Positions 26,850 through 36,302 of a DNA stretch of 64,000 nt are shown in pieces. Numbering within the stretch: position 1 is the stretch's first letter; each line of letters opens with the position of its first letter. Source of the DNA: G963665595 sp963665595 (GTDB lineage: Bacteria > Actinomycetota > Coriobacteriia > Coriobacteriales > CADBOM01); contig CAXXJK010000009.1 of the NCBI GenBank assembly GCA_963665595.2, forward strand, positions 310,001-374,000, written 5' to 3'. The notes under the pieces are model-generated. The model saw nothing but the letters and a program-made list of their open reading frames with translations, was not told the DNA's origin and made no database searches. A program made the translations under genes and the position numbers.

Positions 26850-26889
26850 ATTAAAAAGCCACTGCGCACGCAATGTGAACAGTGGCTTT
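26850..26889 (-). terminator. First terminator after rplL
   Basis: A 10-bp perfect stem (26855-26864 with 26880-26889), 15-base loop, followed on the minus strand by a T-rich tract. It lies about 50 bases after the rplL stop. E. coli has a partial terminator at the same place in its rplL-rpoB spacer. Confidence 0.72.
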
Positions 26890-26939
26890 CTCTGTTTATC
26901 AGTATCGCACTCGTTCAAATACTGACAGCACAAAGAGAA

Positions 26940-27320
26940 CTACTTGATGGTGATAGCAGCGCCAGCCTCTTCAAGCTTGGCTTTGATCTCTTCGGCCTCA
27001 ACCTTTGCTTTACCCTCAGCAACTGCCTTAGGAGCACTCTCAACAAGATCCTTTGCCTCTTTCAGGCCCAGACCAGTGATCTCACGAACAACCTTGATGA
27101 CAGCAATCTTGTTGTCTCCAAAACCTTCAAGGATAACATCGAAAGCAGTCTGCTCTTCGACCTCAGCGTCAGCAGCGCCTCCAGCGGGAGCAGCAGCAAA
27201 AGCAACAGGGGCAGCGGCTGAAACGCCAAATACTTCTTCAAGTTCTTTTACCAATTCAGAAAGTTCGAGAGCCGGCATCTCTTTAAGAGCAGCTACGATA
27301 TCTTCTTTCGTAATAGCCAT
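26940..27320 (-). CDS. rplL: 50S ribosomal protein L7/L12
   Basis: 126-residue stalk protein that recruits translation GTPases. N-terminal dimerisation helix (ALELSELVKELEEVFGVSAA), Ala/Gly-rich hinge, and C-terminal domain with VIKVVREITGLGLKEAKDLVE. ATG with AAGGAG upstream; a 9-bp hairpin sits directly in front of that site. Confidence 0.98.
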   Translation of the reverse strand: MAITKEDIVAALKEMPALELSELVKELEEVFGVSAAAPVAFAAAPAGGAADAEVEEQTAFDVILEGFGDNKIAVIKVVREITGLGLKEAKDLVESAPKAVAEGKAKVEAEEIKAKLEEAGAAITIK

Positions 27321-27339
27321 AATAGTTTCTCCTTTTTCT

Positions 27340-27362
27340 TGATGAATCCATCAGATTCATCA
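27340..27362 (-). repeat. Hairpin in front of the rplL ribosome binding site
   Basis: TGATGAATC pairs with GATTCATCA over a 5-base loop. On the minus strand it ends about seven bases before AAAAGGAG of rplL. L12 is needed in several copies per ribosome, so a structure that protects or boosts rplL mRNA is plausible, but this is inference. Confidence 0.5.
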
Positions 27363-27417
27363 TCATGTAATATAAACCGTCACCCCAAAACTGGGGCACA
27401 CACCATTGCACCATAAT

Positions 27418-27939
27418 TTATGCGGCGCTTTTCTTTTCGGCAATTTGTCGTAACGCTTGTACAAGACCAGTTGCAGGACCATTGAAAACACGAACGATTC
27501 CGGAAAGCGGATTCTGCATTGTTCCCAAAAGCTTGGCAATAAGTTCGTCGCGTGAAGGAAGATCAGCGATTGCTTTAGCCTGATCTGAGGTTATTTCTCT
27601 ACCGTCAAGAATACCACCCTTGATATCGAGAGCTGGATTCGCTTTAGCGAAGATTTTCAGTGACTTTGCGATAGACACGGGATCACCCTCAATAAAGATG
27701 AAGGCAGAAGGTCCCGAGAGAACAGTGTCAAGCGTCGGAAGTCCAAGTTCTGCAAGCACTCGTTTAACGAGAGTATTCTTGTAGATTTTCATGGAAGCAC
27801 CCGCAGCGCGAATAATACCACGCAGCGCCTCAGATTGCTGAACGCTTAACCCACGATAATCAACAACCCAAAGAGCATCGCTCTCTTTTACAATAGTTGT
27901 TATCTGAGCAAGAGTTTGTTCTTTCACTGTATTTGGCAT
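27418..27939 (-). CDS. rplJ: 50S ribosomal protein L10
   Basis: 173-residue base of the L12 stalk and, in many bacteria, autoregulator of its operon. Begins MPNTVKEQTLAQITTIVKES and contains the L10 block VVDYRGLSVQQSEALRG. The ATG at 27939 is 12-13 bases after GGAGG; an in-frame ATG at 27966 lies ahead of that site. It follows an L10-type leader and a terminator-like hairpin. Confidence 0.96.
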   Translation of the reverse strand: MPNTVKEQTLAQITTIVKESDALWVVDYRGLSVQQSEALRGIIRAAGASMKIYKNTLVKRVLAELGLPTLDTVLSGPSAFIFIEGDPVSIAKSLKIFAKANPALDIKGGILDGREITSDQAKAIADLPSRDELIAKLLGTMQNPLSGIVRVFNGPATGLVQALRQIAEKKSAA

Positions 27940-28010
27940 AGGTGTTGTTGCACCTCCTTTCGTCATATCCGTGAACACAACTGTTCATACCAGATGACGA
28001 TTCGCTGCCC

Positions 28011-28046
28011 AAAAAAACGACCCTCGTTGGAAGACAACGGGGGTCG
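28011..28046 (-). terminator. Terminator/attenuator upstream of rplJ
   Basis: A 12-bp stem (28018-28029 with 28035-28046, one G-U pair), 5-base loop, followed on the minus strand by seven T (complement of 28011-28017). It is 71 bases before rplJ and directly after the L10-leader fold, the arrangement of an attenuation terminator. It could also simply end rplKA. Confidence 0.8.
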
Positions 28047-28145
28047 CACTCTTTTGCAAAAAGAACTTCCTTAAAGGAAGACGACCACCTCGGCTGGCAG
28101 AAGCAAGCGCTTCAATTAAACTTCAGTACCGGCTGTCTCTGGTAG
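28047..28145 (-). ncRNA. L10 (ribosomal protein) mRNA leader
   Basis: On the minus strand this stretch holds the features of the L10 leader family: CAGCCGGTACTGAAG on one side, an inner hairpin GAAGC-GCTT-GCTTC (28100-28113), then CTGCCAGCCGAGGTGGTC, whose GCCGAGGT segment is typical of the L10 binding site. A short CTTCC/GGAAG hairpin with T-rich tail follows. The known family action is L10-L12 binding that promotes termination ahead of rplJL. Assigned from memory of the motif, not from a covariance search. Confidence 0.65.
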
Positions 28146-28290
28146 CGAACACATCATATTGTCAACAAAAACCGTCGCATCCCCCACTTGAAATACGACA
28201 TGATGATCTTCTCAGGCATCTTAACAAAATGCAAGCAGACAGAGAGGACCTCATAAAATAATCAGATAAACACTCAGCGTAATACCGTTG
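28146..28290 (-). other. Spacer between rplA and the L10 leader
   Basis: 145 bases with no gene. A TTGACA is present on the minus strand (complement of 28160-28165), but no acceptable -10 lies 16-18 bases after it. A TATGAT at about 28153-28158 is an alternative -10 without a good -35. A promoter for rplJL-rpoBC is expected here but is not convincingly visible. Confidence 0.4.
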
Positions 28291-29004
28291 TTAGACTTCT
28301 TCGTTAAGCAAATCACGAGTTCTCAACGTATCAACCTTGATTCCCGGCCCCATAGTTGAGGCAAACGTGATCGACTTTATATATCTGCCTTTAGCAGACG
28401 CAGGCTTAACGCGGATAATTTCGTCAAGAAGCGTACCATAGTTTTGCACAAGAGCAGTATCGTCAAAAGAAGCTTTGCCAATGGGAACATGAATGATGCC
28501 GTAACGGTCAGCGCGATACTCAACACGACCGGCCTTTAACTCTGTGACCATACGAGCAAGATCGTTAGTAACGGTGCCAAGTTTTGGATTTGGCATAAGA
28601 CCACGAGTACCCAGTATTTTACCGAGACGACCAACTTTGGCCATCATATCAGGAGTCGCGACGGTAGCGTCGAAATCAAGCATACCACCTTGAATATCGG
28701 CGATAAGCTCATCGCCACCTACGATATCAGCGCCTGCCTCAAGAGCCTCTTTTGCCTTATCTCCTTCAGCAAACACAGCAACGCGTACGGTCTTGCCTGT
28801 GCCATTTGGCAACGATATTGATCCGCGCAGTTGTTGGTCAGCCTGACGTGTATCAATCCCAAGACGAATATGGGCCTCAACGGTCTCGTCAAATTTTGCA
28901 GACGAGCACTCTTTCACGATCCTTGCAGCAGACAGCGGCGCATACAGCGTATCAATATCAAATTTCTCACTTATAAGACGATAACGTTTGCTTTCTTTTG
29001 ACAT
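28291..29004 (-). CDS. rplA: 50S ribosomal protein L1
   Basis: 237-residue stalk-base protein at the E site. Contains the L1 blocks IRLGIDTRQADQQLRGSISL and LGTRGLMPNPKLGTVT. The ATG at 29004 follows AGGAGAAAAC; the frame extends upstream without family similarity. Pairs with rplK as in nearly all bacteria. Confidence 0.97.
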   Translation of the reverse strand: MSKESKRYRLISEKFDIDTLYAPLSAARIVKECSSAKFDETVEAHIRLGIDTRQADQQLRGSISLPNGTGKTVRVAVFAEGDKAKEALEAGADIVGGDELIADIQGGMLDFDATVATPDMMAKVGRLGKILGTRGLMPNPKLGTVTNDLARMVTELKAGRVEYRADRYGIIHVPIGKASFDDTALVQNYGTLLDEIIRVKPASAKGRYIKSITFASTMGPGIKVDTLRTRDLLNEEV

Positions 29005-29117
29005 GTTTTCTCCTATCGTGGTAACATTGCGGGTCATGCCGACCCTTCCACTTTGTCAAGCAATCTATAAATCGATCATAGATTGATCGCATATATCCCT
29101 AGCTAAAAAGTAAAAAT

Positions 29118-29585
29118 TTAACGACGACGTCCCTTGACACCGTAGACACCAGTAGTCGGAATGCCTTCGACGGTAACACCCATGGAGCGCGCAGTCCCTG
29201 CAACAATCTTCATAGCGGCATCAATATCATTGGCGTTCAGATCAGGCATCTTTATTTCGGCGATCTTACGCAGTTGTTCCTGAGTCAACTCGCCAACTTT
29301 ATTCGTATGAGGAGTCCCTGAAGCATGGTCAATACCAAGCTCCTGCTTGATAAGTACCGGAGCGGGAGGTGTTTTGGTTATAAAGGTAAAGGATTTATCT
29401 TCATACACCGTAATTTCAACAGGAATCACGGTACCTTGCTTATCAGCTGTCTGAGCATTGAATGCCTGACAGAACTGCATGATATTGACGCCCTTGGCAC
29501 CAAGAGCAGGACCAACGGGAGGAGCCGGAGTTGCAGCACCACCGGTAATCTGGAGTTTGATCATACCGACAATAGTCTTAGCCAT
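29118..29585 (-). CDS. rplK: 50S ribosomal protein L11
   Basis: 155 residues, a little longer than the usual 141-145 at the C terminus. Binds the GTPase-associated centre of 23S rRNA. Begins MAKTIVGMIKLQITGGAATP and has the Pro-rich PAPPVGPALGAKGVNIMQF segment; ends with KIVAGTARSMGVTVEG. Follows nusG after a 131-base spacer. Confidence 0.97.
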   Translation of the reverse strand: MAKTIVGMIKLQITGGAATPAPPVGPALGAKGVNIMQFCQAFNAQTADKQGTVIPVEITVYEDKSFTFITKTPPAPVLIKQELGIDHASGTPHTNKVGELTQEQLRKIAEIKMPDLNANDIDAAMKIVAGTARSMGVTVEGIPTTGVYGVKGRRR

Positions 29586-29716
29586 ATGATTATCCCCTCT
29601 TTCTATCTTCTACGGCCTATTCTGAAAGCCATGTGACGGATATTTTCAACTACCTATATCAAAGATCTACGAGAAGCCTTCATTCACCTGAAGCGTAGAC
29701 CCGATTGATTTTAACT

Positions 29717-30253
29717 TTAGAGAGCAGCCACCTGATCAAACGATAACTCAACAGGAGTTTCTCGTCCAAAGATGGACACCATGACACGTACTTTGCCTGC
29801 TTCTGGTGAAACTTCTGAAACAATGCCATCAAAATCAGCCAACGGTCCCGATACCACCTTGACAGACTGGCCAACCTGAATATCAACTGATGTCTTTTTG
29901 GGAGCATCAGATTTAGTTCGCTTCATAATCTTATTATATTCATCACGAGAAAGAGGGGCAGGCTTACCCTGAGAACCCACAAAACCCGTCACGCCGGGAG
30001 TATTGCGAACAGCGCCCCATGCACGGCCGTCCTCGTCAAGCTCCATGCGCACGAGCACATAGCCGGGAAAAACTTTTTTTTCAGAAGTGACTCTGCGGCC
30101 ACCTTCTTTTATTTCTGTTACTTCTTCTGAAGGTATCTGAATATCAAAGATAAGATCCTCTAGACCCATCGATTCGATTCGAGCGATAAGATTATTCTTA
30201 ACCTTGTTCTCATACCCTGAATAGGTATGAAGTACATACCATCTTTTACCCAT
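29717..30253 (-). CDS. nusG: Transcription elongation/termination factor NusG
   Basis: 178 residues. N-terminal NGN domain (RWYVLHTYSGYENKVKNNL, FPGYVLVRMELDED, NTPGVTGFVGS) and C-terminal KOW domain (VKVVSGPLADFDGIVSEVSPEAGKVRV). Couples RNA polymerase to the ribosome through S10. Seven bases after secE. Confidence 0.97.
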   Translation of the reverse strand: MGKRWYVLHTYSGYENKVKNNLIARIESMGLEDLIFDIQIPSEEVTEIKEGGRRVTSEKKVFPGYVLVRMELDEDGRAWGAVRNTPGVTGFVGSQGKPAPLSRDEYNKIMKRTKSDAPKKTSVDIQVGQSVKVVSGPLADFDGIVSEVSPEAGKVRVMVSIFGRETPVELSFDQVAAL

Positions 30254-30259
30254 AATGAA

Positions 30260-30559
30260 TTACTCCGGTCTTAACTGAGAGAACAGATGGAGTAGCGGTG
30301 TTACACCGGAATCGACGAGAAAGATGACTACTCCAAAAAAGAGTAATGTGCAGACAACAATAATACTCATGCGTAACAATTCTGCACGAGTCGGCCACAC
30401 AACACGCGTCAATTCTACTTTTACAGCCTTAGCGTAATTTACGAAACGGCGAAAAATATTCGGTTTAGAGTCAGCTTTCTTAGAAGCCTTTTTTTCGGGC
30501 TTCTTCTGCTCACGCTTTTTGCTACTTTTCTCTATGGACTGATCGGTCTTTTTCACCAT
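30260..30559 (-). CDS. secE: Preprotein translocase subunit SecE
   Basis: 99 residues: a very Lys-rich cytosolic N-terminal stretch (about 1-33), the conserved amphipathic helix (VNYAKAVKVELTRVVWPTRAELLR) and one membrane helix at about 65-85. Single-span SecE is normal outside enterobacteria. ATG at 30559; GTG one codon later is possible. Confidence 0.94.
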   Translation of the reverse strand: MVKKTDQSIEKSSKKREQKKPEKKASKKADSKPNIFRRFVNYAKAVKVELTRVVWPTRAELLRMSIIVVCTLLFFGVVIFLVDSGVTPLLHLFSQLRPE

Positions 30560-30641
30560 CAATATCCCATTCCCCCAAGTGAATACTCTCTTAGAAACAA
30601 ACGGTGTATCACAACATCCGTATACGATTATCTAACTAAAT

Positions 30642-30718
30642 TGGCAGGCCAGGAGGGACTCGAACCCCCAACATGCGGTTTTGGAGACCGCCGCTCTACC
30701 AATTGGAGCTACTGGCCT
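30642..30718 (-). tRNA. tRNA-Trp (CCA anticodon)
   Basis: 77 bases with a 7-bp acceptor (AGGCCAG / CTGGCCT), discriminator G and encoded CCA. Anticodon loop CTCCAAA gives CCA. T-loop TTCGAGT. Located between rpmG and secE, a placement shared with several bacterial phyla. Confidence 0.96.
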
Positions 30719-30726
30719 GTGTTGGT

Positions 30727-30876
30727 CTAGCGAGTTTCTTTATGCACGGTATGAGTTTGACACCACTTGCAGTATTTCTTGTATTCGATACGCTCTGGGT
30801 TGGATTGCTTATTCTTTTTGGTCGTATAATTGCGGCGCTTGCATTCAGTGCAGGCCAAGGTGACCAACGTACGCAT
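30727..30876 (-). CDS. rpmG: 50S ribosomal protein L33, zinc-binding form
   Basis: A 49-residue gene. It begins MRTLVTLACTECKRRNYTT and ends KYCKWCQTHTVHKETR. Two CxxC pairs (Cys 9/12 and 36/39) make the zinc-binding form. The ATG at 30876 follows AGGAGGAATCA. The stop is eight bases before tRNA-Trp. Confidence 0.96.
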   Translation of the reverse strand: MRTLVTLACTECKRRNYTTKKNKQSNPERIEYKKYCKWCQTHTVHKETR

Positions 30877-31044
30877 TGATTCCTCCTACGAATAGCCGAG
30901 CCTGCTCTTCCTTGACGCAGACGCGATCAATGATTCTAACATTCCCTCTATAAGCACGTCAATATGCTTCATTGGGAAATCAACTTTCCAGTGCGCAACT
31001 TTTATGCGATACACAGTTTCATGCTTGGCAAGATGCACATTTCA

Positions 31045-31083
31045 ATATGCGAGCCCGATGCCACAAGCACCAGGCTCGCATAT
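31045..31083 (-). terminator. 11-bp hairpin after tuf
   Basis: ATATGCGAGCC (31045-31055) pairs perfectly with GGCTCGCATAT (31073-31083) across a 17-base loop, 34 bases past the tuf stop. The T tract on the minus strand is poor, so it may be a weak terminator or an mRNA 3' end stabiliser that lets some transcripts reach rpmG. Confidence 0.5.
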
Positions 31084-31116
31084 AAAGGTTTATTGCAAAC
31101 CGCGAAGGTTTTAAAA

Positions 31117-32319
<1,203 letters not shown>

Positions 32320-32418
32320 TTTTCACTCTCCTTAGAGTTGATTTCATGATCGCAGTAATCTGGCTAAACGCGATCATATATTACCTGAATATACACGTGC
32401 GGTGTAAATAAGTATATT

Positions 32419-32495
32419 TGGTAGCGGTGACTGGATTCGAACCAGTGACGCCACGGGTATGAACCGTGTGCTCTAACCAACTGAGCTACACCGCC
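32419..32495 (-). tRNA. tRNA-Met (CAU anticodon), elongator type
   Basis: 77 bases including CCA. Acceptor GGCGGTG / CACCGCT with a first-pair G-U; discriminator A. The anticodon stem CACGG/CCGTG lacks the three G-C pairs of initiator tRNA, and the first pair is not the initiator C-A mismatch. A lysidine-modified tRNA-Ile cannot be fully excluded. Confidence 0.9.
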
Positions 32496-32500
32496 AGATA

Positions 32501-32576
32501 TGGAGCCCGCGACCGGACTTGAACCGGTGACCTCTTCGTTACCAACGAAGTGCTCTACCAGCTGAGCTACACGGGC
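32501..32576 (-). tRNA. tRNA-Thr (GGU anticodon)
   Basis: 76 bases including CCA. Acceptor GCCCGTG / CGCGGGC, anticodon loop gives GGT, T-loop TTCAAGT. Five bases separate it from tRNA-Met and three from tRNA-Tyr, so they are one transcript. Confidence 0.95.
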
Positions 32577-32579
32577 AAA

Positions 32580-32664
32580 TGGTGGGAGCGCATGGATTCG
32601 AACCATGGTAGGCATAGCCAACGGGTTTACAGCCCGTCCCCTTTAGCCACTCGGGCACACTCCC
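32580..32664 (-). tRNA. tRNA-Tyr (GUA anticodon)
   Basis: 85-base class II tRNA with a long variable arm and encoded CCA. Acceptor GGGAGTG / CGCTCCC, anticodon loop CTGTAAA gives GTA. Confidence 0.95.
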
Positions 32665-32866
32665 ATTTTGAACTTTGAAAATCGACAATATGCGCGTTTT
32701 TCAAGTTGCACGCCACGCAAAAGTCCGGATAGCCTTTTGCATGAGCAGGCGAAATAATACGCTATTTGATACCCTTGCGTCAACGCCTTACACGCCCCCG
32801 AGCGTATCTATTCCCTATCTCCACAACTAATGGAAAGCAAGAATCTCTCAACTCGAGAAGACAGCA

Positions 32867-32941
32867 TGGAGCTGGTGATAGGATTCGAACCTACAACCGA
32901 CTGATTACAAATCAGTTGCGCTACCGTTGCGCCACACCAGC
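32867..32941 (-). tRNA. tRNA-Thr (UGU anticodon)
   Basis: 75 bases including CCA. Acceptor GCTGGTG / CACCAGC, anticodon loop TTTGTAA gives TGT. First of the tRNA-tuf group; 202 bases without a gene (32665-32866) separate it from tRNA-Tyr, so the two may be processed from one precursor or have separate promoters. Confidence 0.95.
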
Positions 32942-33213
32942 ACGTAAGACACCTGTCGCACGCGAAAAAACCAAACGCGCAGCCCCGTCAAATAGTATCC
33001 CATCGGCAGGGCTTTAACAGTGTAACGAATACTCCCCCAAACCGGCAGAAGAATGGCTAAGTTGCCGCCCATCGTTCACAAAGATTCCAACTTATCATTT
33101 GACAATCGGGCATACCTATACGTTATACACATAAATGGACCCGCCTTATGCCCATAAAAGGAGTGCAGAAGAGCCTACGAACGTACCAAAAGGCCTGTCT
33201 CATCAGAAAGTCT
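32942..33213. other. Non-coding stretch upstream of the tRNA-tuf group
   Basis: 272 bases between yacP and tRNA-Thr(UGU). On the minus strand TACTAT (complement of 32992-32997) is a possible -10 about 50 bases before the tRNA, with only a weak TGTTAA 16 bases ahead. No credible gene or terminator was seen. Confidence 0.4.
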
Positions 33214-33816
33214 CTACATTTCGCGATGGTGGTCAGTATCCTGTTGAGAAGAAAAATCTTCCAGAAGGGCCTTAAGTCGTGCACGCGTCTGAGGATCGAT
33301 GCGTGCGCCTAACGAATTTTTTTCGACAGGAGTAGTGTATTCTTCCATATCTTCTTTAACATAGCCGATCTCATGAGCAAATCCCTCGGCTGACATACGT
33401 GTGACTTTTCCCTTGAACACTGTTCTCTGAACATTAGCATCAGAAGAGACAACCACGACTTCATCGCCCTCTTCCAGAGCGCGATACACATAGTTCTCAA
33501 TAAGACTATCAGCACTTACACCATAAGGAGAAAACACTACCTCCAGGCCCGCCACCTCAGAGCCATCTCCCTCTGATAGTTGATTGTCTGCTCCGTCAAA
33601 CACAACAACGGCACGCCTGTAGTTACCTTGAGCGTAGGAGGACACGTCAGTCAAAAGACGCTGGCGCGCAGGATTGCTGAGATCATCGGAGAAGTCATCA
33701 TCCCAGATTGGATATCCTTGCGATGTTCGATAAAGAGATGAAGAACGTAATACGTTGTATCCGTCTACCACAAGAGTCATGGTACGCTGATAGCCCGTAT
33801 TTTGGTCTCCCGACAT
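33214..33816 (-). CDS. NYN-domain endoribonuclease, YacP/Rae1 family
   Basis: 200 residues. PIN/NYN-type nuclease fold with conserved acidic residues: MTLVVDGYNVL near residue 13, VVVFDGADNQ in the middle and VVVSSDANVQRTVF toward the end. B. subtilis Rae1 is a ribosome-associated mRNA endonuclease, and this family almost always sits next to rlmB, as here (three-base gap). The ATG at 33816 has GGAGATATAAAAC upstream. Confidence 0.88.
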   Translation of the reverse strand: MSGDQNTGYQRTMTLVVDGYNVLRSSSLYRTSQGYPIWDDDFSDDLSNPARQRLLTDVSSYAQGNYRRAVVVFDGADNQLSEGDGSEVAGLEVVFSPYGVSADSLIENYVYRALEEGDEVVVVSSDANVQRTVFKGKVTRMSAEGFAHEIGYVKEDMEEYTTPVEKNSLGARIDPQTRARLKALLEDFSSQQDTDHHREM

Positions 33817-33819
33817 GTT

Positions 33820-34734
33820 TTATATCTCCGGCTCCATATAGAAAGACTGACGCAGCCATTCATAAGAGAGTACCGATGTCGCCTGCGCGACATTGAGAGA
33901 TCCAATCGTCCCCCGCTGAGGCAGCGCAACAGTTATGTCGCACGTCTCTTGAACAAGACGGGAAAGACCTGTCTCCTCTGAGCCCATAATCAACCCAATA
34001 CGCCCCGAAAAAGCCGTATCCCAGCAGATTTCGGACGCTTTCTCGCTTGCTCCAACAATCCAGAAACCCGCTGCTTTGAGAAGAGAAACTGCTTGAATAA
34101 GATTTGCGACCTGCGCCACAGGAAGTCGTGTAACCGCACCCGCAGACGCTTTATATACCGAAGAGTTCACTGAGACACTCCGACGATTAGGAATTATGAT
34201 ACCCGTTGCTCCGACCACTTCTGCTGTACGAACTATCGCACCAAAGTTGCCCGTATCAGTAATATGATCAAGGAGGATAATGAGAGCACTTTCCTCGTTT
34301 TCGGTCCGCTCAATAAGTTCTTCAACGCTCAGATAATGAAAAGGAGCCGTCTTTGCTAGAACACCTTGATGTTGACCATAGGCAGAAAGAGATTCCATGC
34401 GTGCTTTTGATGCCGACTTGACCTCTATGCCGGCATCTGATGCAAGTGCCTCGATACGTAGAACTGCATCGGTCTTTTGTATAGTGTCCTGCATGAGTAT
34501 ACAAGAGATGGGAACCGATGCCTCAAGCGCCTCAAGCACCGCATGCTTGCCTTCAATACAATCAACGCCGCTGGGAGAAGATTTTCTCTGTTCAGGCTCA
34601 ATGGGTGTCGAAAATCTCGACTGAGGCCTCGGCGTATGAACACGATTTTTTTGGGCATCACCGGAAATAGAAGGTTTCTTTTTGCCTTTGACCGTCACGG
34701 GCTTTTTGCTCTCGGTGGTCATTTTTCTTGCCAT
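33820..34734 (-). CDS. rlmB: 23S rRNA 2'-O-ribose methyltransferase, TrmH/SpoU family
   Basis: 304 residues. A basic, low-complexity N-terminal arm of about 60 residues is followed by the substrate-binding domain (CIEGKHAVLEALEA) and the SpoU knot domain with motif 1 (DHITDTGNFGAIVRTAEVVGA), motif 2 (IGLIMGSEETGLSRL) and motif 3 (ITVALPQRGTIGSLNVAQAT). By family it methylates G2251 of 23S rRNA. ATG at 34734; a TTG at 34743 overlaps the cysS stop. Confidence 0.9.
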   Translation of the reverse strand: MARKMTTESKKPVTVKGKKKPSISGDAQKNRVHTPRPQSRFSTPIEPEQRKSSPSGVDCIEGKHAVLEALEASVPISCILMQDTIQKTDAVLRIEALASDAGIEVKSASKARMESLSAYGQHQGVLAKTAPFHYLSVEELIERTENEESALIILLDHITDTGNFGAIVRTAEVVGATGIIIPNRRSVSVNSSVYKASAGAVTRLPVAQVANLIQAVSLLKAAGFWIVGASEKASEICWDTAFSGRIGLIMGSEETGLSRLVQETCDITVALPQRGTIGSLNVAQATSVLSYEWLRQSFYMEPEI

Positions 34735-34739
34735 AATGC

Positions 34740-36227
34740 TCAACGCCTTTCAAGGTGAATACGGGCACCCTGAGCAGTATCTTCAACGATAAAGCCCAGG
34801 TTGGTCAAACCATCGCGAATGGCATCAGCCATACCCCAGTTGCGTGATGCACGCGCAGCGCGACGCCCTTCGAGGAGAATATCCACTGCAGCTTCTGGCG
34901 TTTTTGCCCCAACTCCGAGTAATTCGGAAGCCAGCGCTATAAGTTCTTGTGGCAATGGCTGATCGCCGTCGCTCATATCGATACCCAGAATACCCATCAG
35001 CTCTACCAATGTCTCTACAACCATGCGCGCAGATTCTGTATCTTCATCAGACTGAATACCATGCACGAGAAACGTATTGGTGCATCCGATCAGAGTAAAA
35101 ATAGCTCCCAAGGCACCAGCAGTATTGAAATCATCATCCATAGACTCAACAAATTGAGCGCGCGCCTCCTCAGCGCATGATCGAAGCATGTCGGCGCTTA
35201 CAAACTCATCCGCATCACACTCACAAGAGATATCTGCATTTTCAATCGCCCACTGCGTATTGCGCAGTGTTGACTTGATGCGATCATAGGCAACGACGGC
35301 CTCGTCAACACGTTCTCGCGAATAATCGAGAGGAGAACGATAATGCGTTTGAAGCATAAGTAAGCGTATAACACGATAGTCAATCTGCTCTAATACATCT
35401 TTGATCAAAAGAAAGTTATCAAGTGACTTACTCATTTTTTCTTTATCAATGAGTAACATTCCTCCGTGCATCCAATAGCGTGCAAAAACGGTTTCAAAAC
35501 ACGCTTCAGCTTGAGCAATCTCATTTTCATGATGAGGAAAAATAAGATCTGCTCCTCCACCATGAATGTCAAACGGCATGCCCAAATATTTTTTTGACAT
35601 GCAAGAACACTCAATATGCCATCCGGGGCGCCCCGGACCCCAAGGAGAATCCCAAAACGGTTCACCCTCTTTTGCGGCTTTCCAGAGTGCAAAGTCGAGT
35701 GGATCGTTTTTGCGTTCGTCAATCTCAACTCGAGCCCCTGAAAGCATATCGTCGAGCTGACGGCCCGAAAGACTGCCATATGAAGGAAACGAGCGAACTT
35801 TAAAATAAACATCGCCATCAACCGCATAAGCGTGATCCATCGTGATCAAGCGATCAATGACCGCTATCATCTCGTCAATCTCATCGGTTGCGCGTGGGCG
35901 GATCGTCGGTTCAAGAACGCCCAACGCGAGCATCGCCTTTTCAAAGGCAGCAGTGTACTCAGATGCCACTTCCTCGGCGCTGCGTCCTTCTTCATGGGCG
36001 CGGTTTATGATCTTATCATCGACATCAGTGATGTTTGAAATGTAGCGTACATCATACCCACGCCATATAAGATATCGACGAATCACGTCAAACGATATGA
36101 ACGTCCGAGCATTCCCGATATGAATATGATTATAAACAGTAGGACCGCAAACATATATTGAGACTTCCCCCTTTTTCAGGGGAATGAATTCTTCTTTTTG
36201 ACGTGTCATGCTGTTAAAGACGCGCAC
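34740..36227 (-). CDS. cysS: Cysteinyl-tRNA synthetase
   Basis: 495-residue class I synthetase. HIGH-type motif is HIHIGNARTF, KMSKS motif is EKMSKSLDNF; the catalytic zinc ligands are in YVCGPTVYN, HIECSCMSKK and the HGGGADLIFPHHENE block. An ATG at 36236 lies directly on the ribosome site; GTG at 36227 has AAGGA eight bases upstream and gives MRVFNSMTRQKEEF, the usual family start, so GTG was chosen. Neighbour of cysE. Confidence 0.95.
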   Translation of the reverse strand: MRVFNSMTRQKEEFIPLKKGEVSIYVCGPTVYNHIHIGNARTFISFDVIRRYLIWRGYDVRYISNITDVDDKIINRAHEEGRSAEEVASEYTAAFEKAMLALGVLEPTIRPRATDEIDEMIAVIDRLITMDHAYAVDGDVYFKVRSFPSYGSLSGRQLDDMLSGARVEIDERKNDPLDFALWKAAKEGEPFWDSPWGPGRPGWHIECSCMSKKYLGMPFDIHGGGADLIFPHHENEIAQAEACFETVFARYWMHGGMLLIDKEKMSKSLDNFLLIKDVLEQIDYRVIRLLMLQTHYRSPLDYSRERVDEAVVAYDRIKSTLRNTQWAIENADISCECDADEFVSADMLRSCAEEARAQFVESMDDDFNTAGALGAIFTLIGCTNTFLVHGIQSDEDTESARMVVETLVELMGILGIDMSDGDQPLPQELIALASELLGVGAKTPEAAVDILLEGRRAARASRNWGMADAIRDGLTNLGFIVEDTAQGARIHLERR

Positions 36228-36302
36228 GCTATTCATCCTTCTATATCATTAGATGCAATTGCACAAGACTTATTACTCGTTGATGTATTGTAGAGGTTCA
36301 GA

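Noticed and set aside
28137..28165. TTGACA upstream of the L10 leader as a promoter
   Set aside because: The expected -10 position reads CCAGAG, with no better hexamer at 16-18 bases, so it was not annotated.
32419..32495. tRNA-Met(CAU) as the initiator tRNA
   Set aside because: Lacks the three G-C pairs in the anticodon stem and the unpaired C-A at the acceptor end.
32364..33017. Short open frames across the tRNA cluster on both strands
   Set aside because: They read through folded tRNA genes and are not protein-like.
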